In this document: one piece after another, positions 25,867-39,400 of the stretch
Position numbering within the stretch: the first letter of the stretch is position 1
Layout of the letters: each line of letters opens with the position of its first letter
Origin: Archegozetes longisetosus
Taxonomy: Eukaryota > Arthropoda > Arachnida > Sarcoptiformes > Trhypochthoniidae
DNA: 64,000 nucleotides
Reading direction: 5' to 3'
NCBI GenBank assembly: GCA_018873245.2
Contig: JAEMBT020000008.1
Coordinates: forward strand, 2,528,001-2,592,000
Translations under genes and position numbers: made by a program
Notes under the pieces: model-generated
Told to the model about the DNA's origin: nothing
What the model saw: the letters and a program-made list of their open reading frames with translations, nothing else
The model's database searches: none

Positions 25867-26085
25867 CAGTTGTAAACTTAATAATATTTGATAGCAACAA
25901 GAGAAAGGCCATCTCTATGTCAAACTCTATAATAAACACCAAGTTTTTATCAAATTTGGTTTTTAATTTGCTTTTGATTACTTTATTGAATATTCTATAA
26001 ACTTTTAATACCCTCCATACAATGATCTGATGGAAGGCATGTCGTCACTTCTGATTACTATCAAGAATTATTAAGCTTTTGAGTG
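25867..26085. mobile_element. TA-targeting TIR element, family A, copy 2
   Basis: Ends CAGTTGTAAACTTAATAAT...GATAGCAACA and the inverted ATTACTATC...AATTATTAAGCTTTTGAGTG. The interior shares ATTTGCTTTTGATTACT and TGGAAGGCATGTCGTCACTTCTG with the copies at 48.4 and 58.4 kb. There is no ORF. Confidence 0.75.
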
Positions 26086-27681
26086 AACATACTAAAAATG
26101 ATAATATGAGTATATCACATCATCTTGATGATGCATACATCTAAATTGTACGAACAGAGGCTTAGTCATTACAATAGTCATCTCAGTCAAGTATTCAGAG
26201 CTTCAACATGAACGAATCAAACTTTGATTGTCAAAGTAAGGTTTCACTTATTCTTTCACTGTTTAACTAGTCAAAGAATGATTCAACAAATTTGAAAGAG
26301 TAGAGTAAATGCAGCTCAATCAAGCATTGAGTTGTTCAGCAGAGATCAAGAGAATCATGTCCACCATAACTGATAATTGAAAGCTAACTAAAGCAAATAC
26401 TCTATTTAATAGACTGAAGAGTATAGAATTGTAGTGAATATGTTGAAAATAATTTTGTTAAACAAACATATTAATATTTACATTGCTTTTGGTTTAAGTT
26501 TAAACTTATTGAAATGAATAACATTAAGAATTATTGAGTAGTGCTATTGAGTAGTGTTGATATTATTGAATAACTTAAAGTGCTTTGCCTCCACAATATA
26601 ATAGATTTCTAAAGATAATGCATTTCAAGTTACGCCAAATGGAGTCAGTCATTCATAAGTTAAACGAATAGAAAGTCCTTACTCTGAATATAGAAAAAAC
26701 TGATTTTTTTCAATTATTTAACTTTGTTAAGTGATGCTCGAAATTTCTCTTTTAGTTCTCATTCTCTATTAAACCTTGACTTAAGCCCTAAGTTATATCA
26801 GAATTGATCATACATTTGATTGGTATGGAAAGAAAAGTAATTAATTAAAGTTGAATTTAATAACAAATGGCATATAAATTGAAGTATTATGAAAGATATT
26901 CTCATTTAGTTTGCTGTCGCGTCTGTCAATAAAGCGTTAGAGTGAAACGAATCGTTATTTTCTAATCCAGACTTTCCTCTTTTATAATTCACTCATAAAC
27001 TTGTAAAAAGTGTTCACTGAATTTTGTTTATTTTCTTCTTTACAAGTGCTATCAAATGGTAAACTCTCTTTCCTGTCAAAACTAATTTTATTCTTTTTCT
27101 CTCATTTCACTCTTCCTCCTGAAACGTCAATTCCTTTGCCAAACGTTTGCGCAAATTCATAGATTATTCTGCAGTCAATATTGAACTGCTTTTACTCAAT
27201 ACTCAAATTTATATTTATATGGAGTTATCAGTTATTGCAAGCTTATTAGTTTAAATCAGCTTAAATCAGCTTAAATCACTTAATTAAACAGTTATTTCAA
27301 CCTAAAGTCATATTTAATACTCGAAAAATTTCATTTTACAAAGTAACTCATTTGTCATTTAGTTTTTACTCATTACGAGTCAATTATGTGTTATTCAGAT
27401 AAGAAAATTTCAAGAATGAACTGAAGAAGTATTTCAGATTTGAATGCTGGTGACAAGTTTCAGAAGGAATAGCCATTTTATTAGAATTTGAGTGCATGTC
27501 AACAAATAATAGCAATCTTAAAGTATGAAGACTAGACAGGATTGTTATGAAATGTGCATAACATTTTTCACAAACTTATTCATTCAAACATTATTTATTA
27601 TAACTTTCAACTTTCAATGTCAAAATATGATTTAACTTTAAATTAGATTCGTAAACTACATTGACTATCAAAATATTTAGC

Positions 27682-28202
27682 TGCAGTTCGGAAAGCGGTT
27701 CAATCATTTTGAAGTGAACATATATATTTTCTGAATCAGCGTTAAGAGTAGATGTCAAATATATATTTCAGCTTCGGGTAAGCAAAAATATTTTCGACCC
27801 ATTTGACTTGACTTTTCGATTGGATAAGCCTAAAGTGAGTATCTTTTGTAGCTGTTTCTCACTTTATCTTTTTAAATTTGAGTTCAGAATTCTATTAATT
27901 ACGCACTAAACCTTATCTAACTTTATCTAAACTGATATAATCTAACCTAACCAAACGCCACTCGGTATTGCACTGTTTTTTCTAGTTTAATCGTTATGTT
28001 ATATTTAACCGTTTTATAAAAGCTTTCATGAGATTGCTTTCACCATAAGCTTATTTCTATGGCAAACGTTAAGTCGAATATCTCGAAAACTTTGGTATAC
28101 CTGGAACTGAAATTTTATATTCGGAATCTACTTAGAATAATGATTCAGAAAAATATATATATATATTGACCACAAAATAAATGGACCGTTTTCCGAACTG
28201 CA
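27682..28202. mobile_element. DNA transposon relic with long (about 140 bp) inverted repeats
   Basis: TGCAGTTCGGAAAGCGGTTC at the left end is mirrored by CCGTTTTCCGAACTGCA at the right end. The inverted similarity continues inward with indels for about 140 bp on each side (27682-27828 against 28066-28202), including TTTTCTGAATCA and ATTTCAG cores. About 240 bp of unique interior shows no transposase. The long degenerate TIRs suggest a fold-back or MITE-type element. The flanks share a possible AAATAT duplication, which is weak. Confidence 0.7.
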
Positions 28203-28376
28203 TCCAAATATAATATTGATGATGATGTCCATTAGCGATAGAATAAAAATTTGAATTTTCAGTTAACATAAATATTTCATCTTCGATAGATAAAGTCTAC
28301 CCGGAATCTTGTTTTTTATCCCCGAATTGAGTGTTCTTTCGCTATTTTCTACACTTCTTTATCATTGTTTGTTCAG

Positions 28377-29125
28377 GGAAATGAAAAATGCAAGTATTCT
28401 TGTTTACGCTGTTCGCAAAAAACTTGGAATAAAGCTAAAAATAGCTTCTCCAACAAGATAAACATAACTTTGGCAAAATATGGCACAAATGAATATGAAA
28501 GCATTAAATTTTCATTTTCTATCAAACATGCTTCAGTGTTGTTTTTCTGTTCTTTATTGTATTCGAACAATGTAAGCTCGATCTCAGCCATTCGTCTTGT
28601 TGCTAAGCTCAGGCTTAGAAATCAAAGAGTAGTTCGAGTTCGAGTGCAGTTCTTTCGACTGAGTAACGAAAAGGTTAGTACAAAAGTTGACGATTTCAAT
28701 TGGTTTAGTATTATTCGGAATGAGATTCATAAAAATGCAGAAAGAGTATCTACTCCAACTTGAAAAGTCTTGTTATGTGCTTATATAATCTCAAGACGAT
28801 TCGTTATACTTAGTTCAAACTAGTCTCAATTCTCTTATCAAAAACAAAATCGAAAATAAAGTTGAAGGTAAAATCGAAATTGATTAAAGAATTTCGCCTA
28901 GTCGAAACTGAAAATTTCTACCAAAAGCCAAATTAGATATTTTCATGAAAAGTCAAGTCGAAGCGCTTTATGGGAAACAAAGCAAGGTTAGTTTTAACAC
29001 TTTATGTGGTATTCGCAGGTGAAATAAGTTTAAGCGACAAATTTTTAGACCAAAGAATATGAAAAATAGTTTAGATTCTAATGCCATTAGAGCGACTGCA
29101 TTGAAGAACTTCTTGAAGAGTTAAG
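28377..29125 (+). pseudogene. gene-like island, broken or multi-exon
   Basis: A strong acceptor (attgtttgttcag) at 28376 opens a 99-codon run to 28673, closed by a good donor (AAAAG before gttagt), phase 0 at both ends. It starts with a Cys-rich stretch (KCKYSCLRCSQKTW) and ends basic (RVRVQFFRLSNEK). About 200 bp later another protein-like run (KLDIFMKSQVEALYGKQSK) ends at AAG before gttagt, and after a plausible acceptor near 29.02 kb come SLSDKFLDQR and, in another frame, SLDSNAIRATALKNFLK before a TAA. The frame changes suggest a dying gene or transposon fragment, but a small multi-exon gene is possible. The family is not recognised. Confidence 0.35.
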
Positions 29126-29920
29126 ATAGAGATACCATCTATTATTCGGTAAATACATTAAGTATGGATCAATAAACTATCCGAATAAGAGTTACACGAG
29201 AAGGAACTAAAATCTTTACAGAGCTGTAGTAAGAATTGGAGCCAAGAATATGGCAAGTCATTATATTTCTATCTTATTTGATATATCGATGGCGAGACTG
29301 GTCTATTATAAATGAAATATTTTCGTCCAATCATTTAACCAAAAGTCATTTCTATCATTCCAATCATGTCAAAGAAAGTTTGAGGAAAATTCCTAACATT
29401 TATTATGACTAATATTTTTATAGAGCACAAGACTCCATAACTTATTCGTTTAAAGCTATGCCTTCAGTTCAAGTTTATGACTGAATTTTTGATTACTATA
29501 TTTTAATGAATCAAACATAAATAATCTATGAATAGATCTTGGTTTACTTTATTTTATAGCTTTCATCATAAAAAACAATTCTAACAGGATCTCAAGTTAT
29601 AAAACTTCAACTCAATTCAACTAATTTATGTTTGATTTGAACTCCTAGGATATACGTGTTAATATATTAAAAATGTGTAAATAGTTGAAAATTCTAGTTG
29701 ATTATGGCGTATTGAGCAGAATATAAAGTATTAATAGAACCTTTGAGAGACAAATCGATATATAAAAAATGTTCAAAAACTCAATCTCCTGCTCAAAAAA
29801 GCATGTGCGCATAACATATTAACAACCATCTAATTTGTAACTTAATATAAGCACATGTCTATAGTTATACACTTACTTTTGTCATTTAATATTTTGTATA
29901 AATTGCTTATCTTTTTCTTA

Positions 29921-29950
29921 TATATTCTTATATATTCTTATATATTCTTA
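29921..29950. repeat. 10-bp tandem repeat, three units
   Basis: Three perfect TATATTCTTA units. Confidence 0.9.
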
Positions 29951-30311
29951 TGTATCCTTTCGTAAGCTACTTCTCTTTGCAATGAGAAATATATTTAGAG
30001 ATGAGTCAAAACATACTATTCTGTTGGTCTAGTTTTTAAAGTGCTTTCTTTCAAAAATGTAAGCACATCATTGTGAGAATGTTAGGAGTATTTCGTTGTC
30101 CAATAATAGCGTTATTTTGACTTTTTGCCTTCTATGTTCAAAAGTGTTTCATTCTCGAAAGTAGTTCAATATAAAAATATAAGATATTAATACACAACTC
30201 AGTCAGTCATAATCCTTTTATTGTCAAGTTATCGCCTAAATTTCTCAACATGTAAACCAATACGAATGATCTCTTGTAGCAGATGTTTTTAGTTCGATTC
30301 AGACTCAAGCT

Positions 30312-30338
30312 GAGAGAGAGAGAGAGAGAGAGAGAGAC
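30312..30338. repeat. (GA)n microsatellite
   Basis: GA run of about 13 units on the + strand. Confidence 0.95.
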
Positions 30339-33300
30339 TCTATGTCTTCACGAAAAATCTTATTCATAACGTGTTTTTATAAATTAATCATCAATTTTAT
30401 TACATAGAAAAAGTTGACTATTGACTAGTATTTCTTCATGCATAACATATAAGCCTGTATATTAAGTTCATACTATATGCTCACATTTTGAACTGTGCAG
30501 AATTAAACACTTAGCTGAGTGCCATTTGATAATGGCGAACAAAATTTTACCAAACTTTTTCCATTTCTTATTCTTCGAACATAATTGAATAAATTGATAG
30601 GAGAGTGCTTTTCACTGTTATCAATGCCTTAAAGGGGAAGACACACTATGAAAATATACACATTGCTCTTCATTGAATTGCAAGCTTCAAAATCGATAAA
30701 TAGTTTTCAAATTTGGGACCAAAATAGGATTGAAGTAATTTAAAGTAGAAATTTAGGTCTTAATCAATAATACATGGGTCGCAATCAAAGTTAATCCATA
30801 TAAGAATTTTTCATTAAACACGTTTGTCAGTAAGAATACTGATGGCGGGACTTTCGTGTCTGAAGAATTGAGGCAGAATTTCGTGTCTGATGGCATTTAT
30901 TGTATAAAACTCTTGGTGAGAGGATAGTTATATAAAATTTGGTTCACGAAACGCAAACACCACATAATTCTCTACAACAAACTTATAGTCTTGGCTCACA
31001 TTCTTTGTGATTGACAGCTAAACCTAACGATCATATGAATCAATATTTATATAATAAATGCAATAAGAATTTGTTTAATACAAAAGTATATTAAGTGATA
31101 AACTGAAATCTCGCTTGAAATTTATTCTGAATTTTATGCCTGATAAGAATCGCATTAATAAAAGTTGTGTCTCATATCTATAATGATAGTGTAGAAAATT
31201 CTTTATTAAAATTCTGCATTGAAAATTCTGTATTGAGATCTGCTCCTGAAGTTAGGCTAATGTATGGAATCGTCAACTGAATGCTTGGTTTTAATTAAAA
31301 AGAAGATTAATGTGGAATTTGTTCTCCATTTAAGTTAATTAGGATTTCAACTTTTCAGTATAAGGTAAATAAACATTAATTTTTGCTGCTTTTGAGTAAA
31401 TCAATCATTCATAGTTTGCTTAAGTGGTAGTTTACTTAAGTCATACTTTGGTATAAGTTGCTTGAAAATATTTTAGAGTAATAACTTATGTATAGTTTTC
31501 AGTCAGTCCTCAAGTAGTTGACTGAAAAGTTTTCAATAAAAATTGATTCAATATATAAAAAATACTCAATTCCTGCTGAGTAGTTTCACAAATTAAAAGG
31601 CTTTTACTATGTACTCAATAATTTAATGTATATTTTATTTAATTTATGTTATGCTTCATTCAAAGTGTATTTGAGTTTTGCATATTTATGTTTAAACAAA
31701 GTTTAAGATAAGTTTAAGTGCGTATAATTTTTATGCAAACACAAAAAATATTGAAATTTTAATGGTTTTTCGCTAATCTTAAATACAAAAAATCAGATTC
31801 TTATGCAAATAAATACTCTTTATAGCATATGTTAAATTGAAATCAAACACAAATCTGAATATAAATTATGTATTTTGATGCGCTTTATTTACAATCAGGT
31901 CTACTTCTATAGTGATAAGTCATGGATAAAGTTTTGGATAAAGTTTTGGACAAAAATTTATGCAAAATTTAGTGAATCGATTTCCATAAGATTCCTGTGT
32001 AGTGACTAATATCCTAATGTGATTAGATAGAAAAGTTTAGTTATGGAAAATATGTATTTTTTATGTAAATTTGTTTCCCAAACCAGAATTAAGTGCTTAA
32101 ATGTTCTTAATCTAAAACCTCTATTTCTATGTTTTTGTTGCCCAACTTAATAGTTATGCAAATTGTGTTCAATAAACATTTGCCAATAAAGAAGTTCTCA
32201 ACTTTTCCATTAAACACTTTGTCGCTTAAGAATAAACGCAAATAAAACTTTATATTTCAGTTTATTAGGCTATAGAAAAAACGAATTTTCGCACAAATTT
32301 CATGCATATTGAATATAAAAATGAATTTTGAAGAAATATTCGAGTTTTTAGGACAAAAAATAATGGATTGTATGAATAAACAATAAGCTGAGCATTGAAA
32401 TAAAATCAGAATTGGTAGAAATGGTGAGAGTTTGGGGGATGAGTGTATGCTTGAAATAAAAATCTCATTTAACAGATAGAAAGTTGTTGGAGTGCAAATG
32501 ACATTTCATCACTGTTAACGTTATGTAGTGATTGCATAACCTTTAACAAACTCCTATTTTCTAGGCTCTCAATTCTCTCAATTCTCTCTATTCTTTCAAT
32601 TTTCCATAACTTCTCTGTTCACTTTCCAATTCAATAAATAAATCAATATTCAAAGTGTAAACGTTAAGCATCCAGTTCTACATTTATTGAATCTTAAAGT
32701 TTTTAAAATATAAGTTCTAGTAGTCAAGTATTTGACAGAGTTTTTAATGCGCTTTAATCTTATTTTGAAATCAAACAAATCAAATATTACTCTTAAAATG
32801 TGAATAAAATGTAATTTGTTCATATATATATATTATATTTTGCAATTTTTTATTATGATTATATTTGTTTTTTAAACTGTATTTCATTTTAAATAGTAAT
32901 AAAGCTTAAAAAGAAAAACCTAATAAAGACTAATCTACAAGTTACTGTCACCCGATATATAAATTTCTTATTCAAATTGAAAATCTTATCTGATTCCTAA
33001 AATACCTTCGATTCATAGCATTAGATTTGTGTTTAATATTCAATCAAACAGCTTGATTAGATATTTGAAAAATAGCTGACTTAGCAACTGAATCAAGTTA
33101 GAAATAAGAATACTAAGTGAACAATATAACTCAGAATCTAAGCTAAAGAACATAACTAAGAATGACTAAAGAATATGACGTGGGTCTGAATAAGAGAGAA
33201 AGAAAGTTATTTGAAATTTGATTCTTATTGTAAGCGATTTGATGTTTTAATCAATTTGCAAACTGTGAGTAAGATTTTATAGGTGCTGTCAATTTTATTA

Positions 33301-33646
33301 GAACATTTACAGGTTTTTCTTATTTTCTTCTAGAGACTCACTCCCAAACTGGCGAATCTCTAGAGTCTAATTATTTCTTCTCTTCAATCTCTACCAGTAT
33401 TTATAAAACTTTAATTAACATTTTATCACGCTATACAACTAAATAACTTAATCTCACTTTATATTAACTTCAATACAAATATTTTAACTAATTTTCAATT
33501 CTTTAAATCAATTACTTTCTCTACGTTTATCTTATATTTGTTCAATTAATTGACATTTTTTCGTTCAAATTCAGTTCCTGTAAATTGTTTTGAAGTTGAT
33601 TTTCTAAAATTTTCGTTTTGAACTGGAATTGAATAATTTGAAAATT

Positions 33647-33664
33647 CAATTTCAATTGAAATTG
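33647..33664. other. perfect 18-bp palindrome
   Basis: CAATTTCAATTGAAATTG is identical to its reverse complement. It could be a symmetric protein-binding site, or chance in AT-rich DNA. Confidence 0.5.
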
Positions 33665-34936
33665 TCGAAAGTAATCAATTTAAAAGATCTGAGAAATAAA
33701 CAGAAAAGCAGTAAATCCAGATGTAAGCCTTGATTATGAAGCAGTTGATTGCTTCTCGTGTGGTACACTTATTGCAAGCAAAAAATCTCATTTTGTTTAG
33801 CCAAAAATATTCAATTCCTCCAATGCTAACATTTAGTTAGTCTGAAGTTTATTCAGTACAGAAATCAACTTAATTCTAGAGTAAAACTCTGTCAATCGTG
33901 ACAGGTTTTAGCACGAATTTTATTGATTTCAACTTCTAACATATACTTGCAATCGTTGAATCAGGCAATAGAAAAGTTTGCAAATCAAATATTCTCTACC
34001 AACAAGAATATTCTCTACCAACCAGTTAAGCCTAACATCAAGCTTATCGAAAAACAGTTTTCAAACTTCTCTCTTGGAAAATAACGCTCAATTTGTTGAA
34101 CGTATGTCACGCTGAACCTATTGGAAAAGACTTATTCAATTAGATTAATTGCCAAATCGTATTTTTGTTACTTAAGTTCTATAAAATGTCAAGTTTACAG
34201 TTAGCTCTTAGATTAGATTTGGAAAAGTTTTGTTCTTCTATCGGAAAATATTTAGTTTGCAATTAAAATCTTAACTCTGGGGCCAATTTGCTGAAAGGAT
34301 TTAAGGATAATACATAAAAGTTTGACGCAATTACTGGAAACTCTAATTAGTGTAACGCGCTTTAAAAGCTCTGGACTTGTCAATACGAGATACTACTCAA
34401 AACTAATTATCTTTGCAAATAATTAACTCATTCCGATCCACAAAACCAAATATATTTAGTCATATACTACAATCTACTTCTTTACGAGTTTAGCTAACGT
34501 TAGATAAAACACAATAACCACTGCGTTAGTGGCAAATAAAATGTCAGTTTTTGGTCGAATAATCAGCTTGATATTGAAGCTAAAATTGAATTTTTAATGC
34601 TTTCCATTAGATTATATTGAATTTGCTTATGAATTATTTGTGTTTTTTATAGCAAATACTACTAAATATTACTGAATACTCTCAGTATTGTTATTTGAAA
34701 GAATGAATAAACATTTACTCAACAAAACTCGGATAAGATTTGAATCGAAAATATTTATTTGAATAGTCTTTCTATTGTGTATATGAACGACGAATATGAA
34801 TATTTAATGTCATCTCGAAAAATCTTGTTGACATATGCTCTTAAAAGTTTTGAGCAAATCAAATATGTCTATTTAAAAATTCATCAAACCTATCCTATTA
34901 TGAATTTGAAATATTAAAAAATTTGTTATATACGAG

Positions 34937-34977
34937 CTCGGGAAAGCCAAGCAACAAATTGAGAGCCATTTCCCGAG
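34937..34977. other. GC-rich 9-bp hairpin
   Basis: CTCGGGAAA and TTTCCCGAG pair perfectly across a 23-nt loop. The stem is unusually GC-rich for this region. It is followed by GTGGTTCAAATCG, which looks like a tRNA T-loop (B box), but no full cloverleaf was found. Confidence 0.45.
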
Positions 34978-35956
34978 TGGTTCAAATCGTAATATTTAGA
35001 ACAATGTTAACGTTAATGTTGTGAAATATTGTTTTGAAAATGATTATGGGGTGCAATAGTCTATAAGAGTAGTATTATTTGTGTGTCTAACTTGAGTTTA
35101 TAAAGTAGAACACGTCCCGACTATTTCATAAGACTTCTGGACATTAGCATTAACTTAGTTTCTACTCTATTCAACCTAATCTCGCTCTATGTATCGAACC
35201 ATCATTTCAATCAAACTGAATTCATTGCTTCTCCTAGAAATCGATATTAACTGTTAGTTTGAATCTGAAATATTCAGGACTTCCTAAAAAATTTGAATGT
35301 TGCTAGATTGGAATAGCAATCATATTGATCGAAAGTCGTATAGAAATGTTGGTTATAAAACATTAAATATCAAACTTTTCTTATTCAAGTTACCTATAAC
35401 TCTATTATTGATTGTTTTAGTGATTATAACCTTATTTTAACACTTGTTTACTAAGTTCTGATTTCCTTCCGAAGCAAATTTTAATAATACAATACCAAAA
35501 GCATTCTAAGTTCAATTATTAATTAAATTTATAATTTAAAATTATTATTATTAAGATAAATTTATAATTAAATTAATAACATGCCATGGTTTAATTCCAT
35601 AGAAAATATAAAGAATTTTAGTTGCTTTCATGCATGTTAATATCATCATAGATCTTCGAGAATCCTCTTAAGTAGAAAATTTGGTCTCTAATACCTATTC
35701 TGCTTGTGATAAGCTTATAGTAGAGCATAAGTTTATTTGGCTACATTGTCAATTGTAAAACCTATGATATCCCACCCGCTCATTCTTTCAAATTCATTAA
35801 TGAGATCACATTATAATAGCTTCTAATGGCAATCAGTTTAAGCACATCAAATATAAAATAGACTAAAAACTAAGTCTAGTTGTTTCCGACCTCTTTTAAG
35901 CCATAGTGAAAATGACAAACTTTTAACCTTTTAAATAGTTTGCATGCTTTGTAGTA

Positions 35957-36131
35957 CAGTCTACTCTCTTTAAAATGTAGTTGGATATAATGAAGAGCTC
36001 ATTATAATGAACATTTTAGAAAAAATTATTTAGTTCGATGATTATGCACACTATATCCGATATAGTGAAATCTCATTATAATCAGTCGATTTTTAGTGCA
36101 TTAGGCTGTTCGTTATAACAAGAGGCGACTG
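35957..36131. mobile_element. pogo/Tigger-like MITE
   Basis: The left end CAGTCTACTCTC and the right end, GAGGCGACTG, are inverted repeats flanked by TA on both sides (35955-35956, 36132-36133). Inner inverted blocks of the ATATAATGA / TCATTATAAT and GAACA / TGTTC kind are typical of the Tigger group. At 175 bp it has no coding capacity. Confidence 0.7.
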
Positions 36132-36380
36132 TATTGACAAGAGATAAAAATAAATTTGGGTGTGATTTGAGTATTCAATTACCTATTGATGTGGTGATTT
36201 AAAAACACCATAATTATTGTCTGGTGATATGCATAAACGTTTTATATTATTATTGGCGTTATATTCTTCAAATACATCATTAAATTGCGGCCATTGTTCT
36301 GCATTAAGTCAACTATAAAAATGTTTTCCGTATTGAACTTTCATAAACTTAAGCTTAAGCTCTGTGTGTGCGTCACTTTG

Positions 36381-36464
36381 GATATAGCTTTAGGTCTTTG
36401 AGATATAGCTTTGGGTCCTTGAGATATAGCTCTAGATCTTTGAGATATAGCTCTCATTCTCAGA
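36381..36464. repeat. 21-bp minisatellite, four units
   Basis: Four 21-bp units of the GATATAGCTTTAGGTCTTTGA type with substitutions. The - strand reads as a heptapeptide repeat (KAISQRP type) inside an 89-codon ORF (36341-36610), but nothing else supports coding. The period equals that of the array at 17.9 kb; the sequence does not. Confidence 0.9.
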
Positions 36465-39400
36465 GAAAAGTACTGCTGCATAAAAATCGAATAAGGAATG
36501 AAAGAAACTTTTTCCAAAATAAATTTCTCTCTCATCATCGTTTTTAGCTTTCGTTTTATTGCCATCTTCTTCAATGATACTGAACGACACTTAAGCAAGT
36601 TTTCATACAAGTTTGAGGATTCGATTAGGTTTTCAATTCTTTTTCATTGCATATTCATTGAAGAATAATATATTAGGAAAAGAATTTTCAACAGAAAATC
36701 AATAAATATTTCAGATCATTTACCAATCAACTTCTATTTAATTTCTCGACTAAACTGTTGGTTTCGTAAAAATAGTGAAAGTAGTATAAGCCAATATTAA
36801 GTACTAGTAATTTAAATATATTTAGTCATACACTATATGTGATTACTTTCAATTATTCAAATCTACTCTAAAAATACGATCAATCTTAAGGCTAGTACTG
36901 AATTGAGTGTCAAATTAAAAATGGTTGAAATCATGTCTCTCTACCTAACTAATTGTGACAAAATTTATTCTCTATGGGATATCAACTGCCACAAACATTT
37001 GATTGGAGAACAGGTTATTTGCATGTGTCAAAATCATTATGATTATGATACCCATATTTCCGTGCTACTACTCCATTACTGATGCACTAATGAATTGTGG
37101 TTTAAGCCTGGAATCCATTATCATTTTCTGGTCACTACTTTATCTTCTGAGAGTTTCTGCATCTTATTCTACATCTCATAGCACACGATTCATTACCTTT
37201 TAGTACTTTACGTACTATTTTTATGCATTGAGAATTTGCTAACTAATTCTGCAATAATGTACCTTTTATTGAAAATAATGCGATATTTTATGGCTTATAA
37301 ATAATCTGTGTCTAAAGGGAACGGCTAATAACCCAAAACAAATCCTATTCTTGATTACATTTTTAGAAATCATACTATTCTTTAGGTTATTGAATAAATC
37401 TCTTCTTACGTTTGAGAACTGTATAGAAATGTTGACACATATAATGTTGCAGCTTGGCACGTCATCTAAAGGTTAATAATTGCTTTTCAAAAACAAACTT
37501 TCCAATTCATTCATTTGAAGCCAATAATAATTGAACTTCTAGTTTCTTAATCGGTGATTCAAATGTCAATCAAAATACTTAAGATTTCCTATTCGAGATG
37601 TGGTCATGTCAGTGCATGCTATCTGTAATGCTATTTCAATTAGAGATAGCACTTTATAGGAGAGCGACGATATTTGAACTGATAATTCTTAAATCTACTA
37701 AGTAAACTTCAAAATCAAACTTATAGATAAAGCAAATCAAAATATGCGACTTTACAATTGGTTGAATCGACACAAACATATAAAAGACTTGAAAGTTGAA
37801 ACAAGATTAGAGTTTTTAGAAGTCAATATCTTGGACGTTCGAAGACATGTAGCCTAAGTTGAAGTAAGATTTTCTGGCAAGTTTAGGCTAGAATCGTTTG
37901 GAAACGAGTGAAGATTTGGCTAAAGATGTTTAATGAAAAAACAGTGACTTGATGATATAATTTTGTAGAGAAGCTGAGGCATTACCTAATTAAAGTACTA
38001 AGAGATCAGACCGATCTTATGCTCAATGCTGATCTGTTTATATACATACGAAAACATTGATAGTTGACTCCTTCACAGATTACACGAACATATAACCGAA
38101 CGAAAATTATTGATCGAGTTTTAATGCTTTATTTGCTCTGAGGGAAAAGTTTTTCTTTGTTTTCTCTGTTGGGCTCTAACGCATGATAGAAGAACACATT
38201 TAGTAATCGCTTGATTTATGTGTTTATTCTTCGTTAGTCTAGTTATAAGCTTCCAGCCTTCATATGAACAGAGCATTAATATGTAAAACATTTTCATATA
38301 ACATTCACTAGAATTTTGTCTCAGAATCTTCACTTAGGAATTAATGCGTAGGAATAAAAAGTACTTCTCTTCTGCTTCCCAGATAATCATATTTTCAAAA
38401 TTTTGCTCTCCAGCAATTATTCGCTAAAGCCTTCATAGTTTGACAAGAATTTATTCAAATTATTCTTCATTAAAATCCATGACTCATTCCAGAAGCTTTT
38501 TGAACGAGTGATAAATTTTATCAAATTAAGCTTTCTAAACATATTTATCGTCAAATTATGAATATTCCAGACTGTGTTGAAAATAATTTTTCTTAAGCTT
38601 AATCTTTAAAGATATGAAAATCAAATCAAAAATTGTTTTACAGAATATCCAATGAAATTTTAGTTCTAGTTTATATATCACTAAAACTTGACTTATCGAA
38701 CCAACTGATAGCCAACTGATAGCACAAAAGTACTAGAATGTCAACTCATTCGTAATCAGATCGACTTTAACATCGATTTGAGTCGAATGCAATTTTTCTG
38801 TTGCGCACTTCAACTTATTTGACCAATAAATGCAATTACTGTGTGAAAATCCATGTCAATAATTATATGAATCTTATCTTACACTTGTTTCCGCATACTC
38901 TGATGCGAAAGAATATTTGGAAAATGTTATATATTTATAAAGATTTTTTGGCGCTATTGTAAAATTTACTATTAATAAATCCAAAATTCAATGAAGCAAA
39001 ATCTTTGTATTGAGTTCGTGAACAGACAGACAGAGATGATCATAAATAATTGCCTCGTGTATTGCATATATCATCTAGATCGTCTAACAATATAATGCTT
39101 TGTTGAAAATTTACTGAGACTTATTTCTTAATGAAAACATTTTTTATTTAATATGATTAATGAAATGAAATCACGTTTTATCTGAATGAAAATCACGTTA
39201 TATCCGAATGAATTGGATGTATAGAAATATATAGTTTTGGAATAAAACTCTTACAAACATAACACACAACTCCAGCAAAAACCAATAGATTCACTTGAAC
39301 AAACTTGCTGACTCTCAATATAACAGCTTTGCGGTAATTCTGTCTCTAAATAAGTCTTAATAGGATTAATCGTTTAATAGCTATTTTGATTGTTAGCATT

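Noticed and set aside
34937..35000. tRNA-like T-loop sequence after the GC-rich hairpin
   Set aside because: No acceptor stem, anticodon arm or A box could be fitted.
36341..36610. 89-codon - strand ORF with KAISQRP repeats
   Set aside because: Explained by the 21-bp tandem array.
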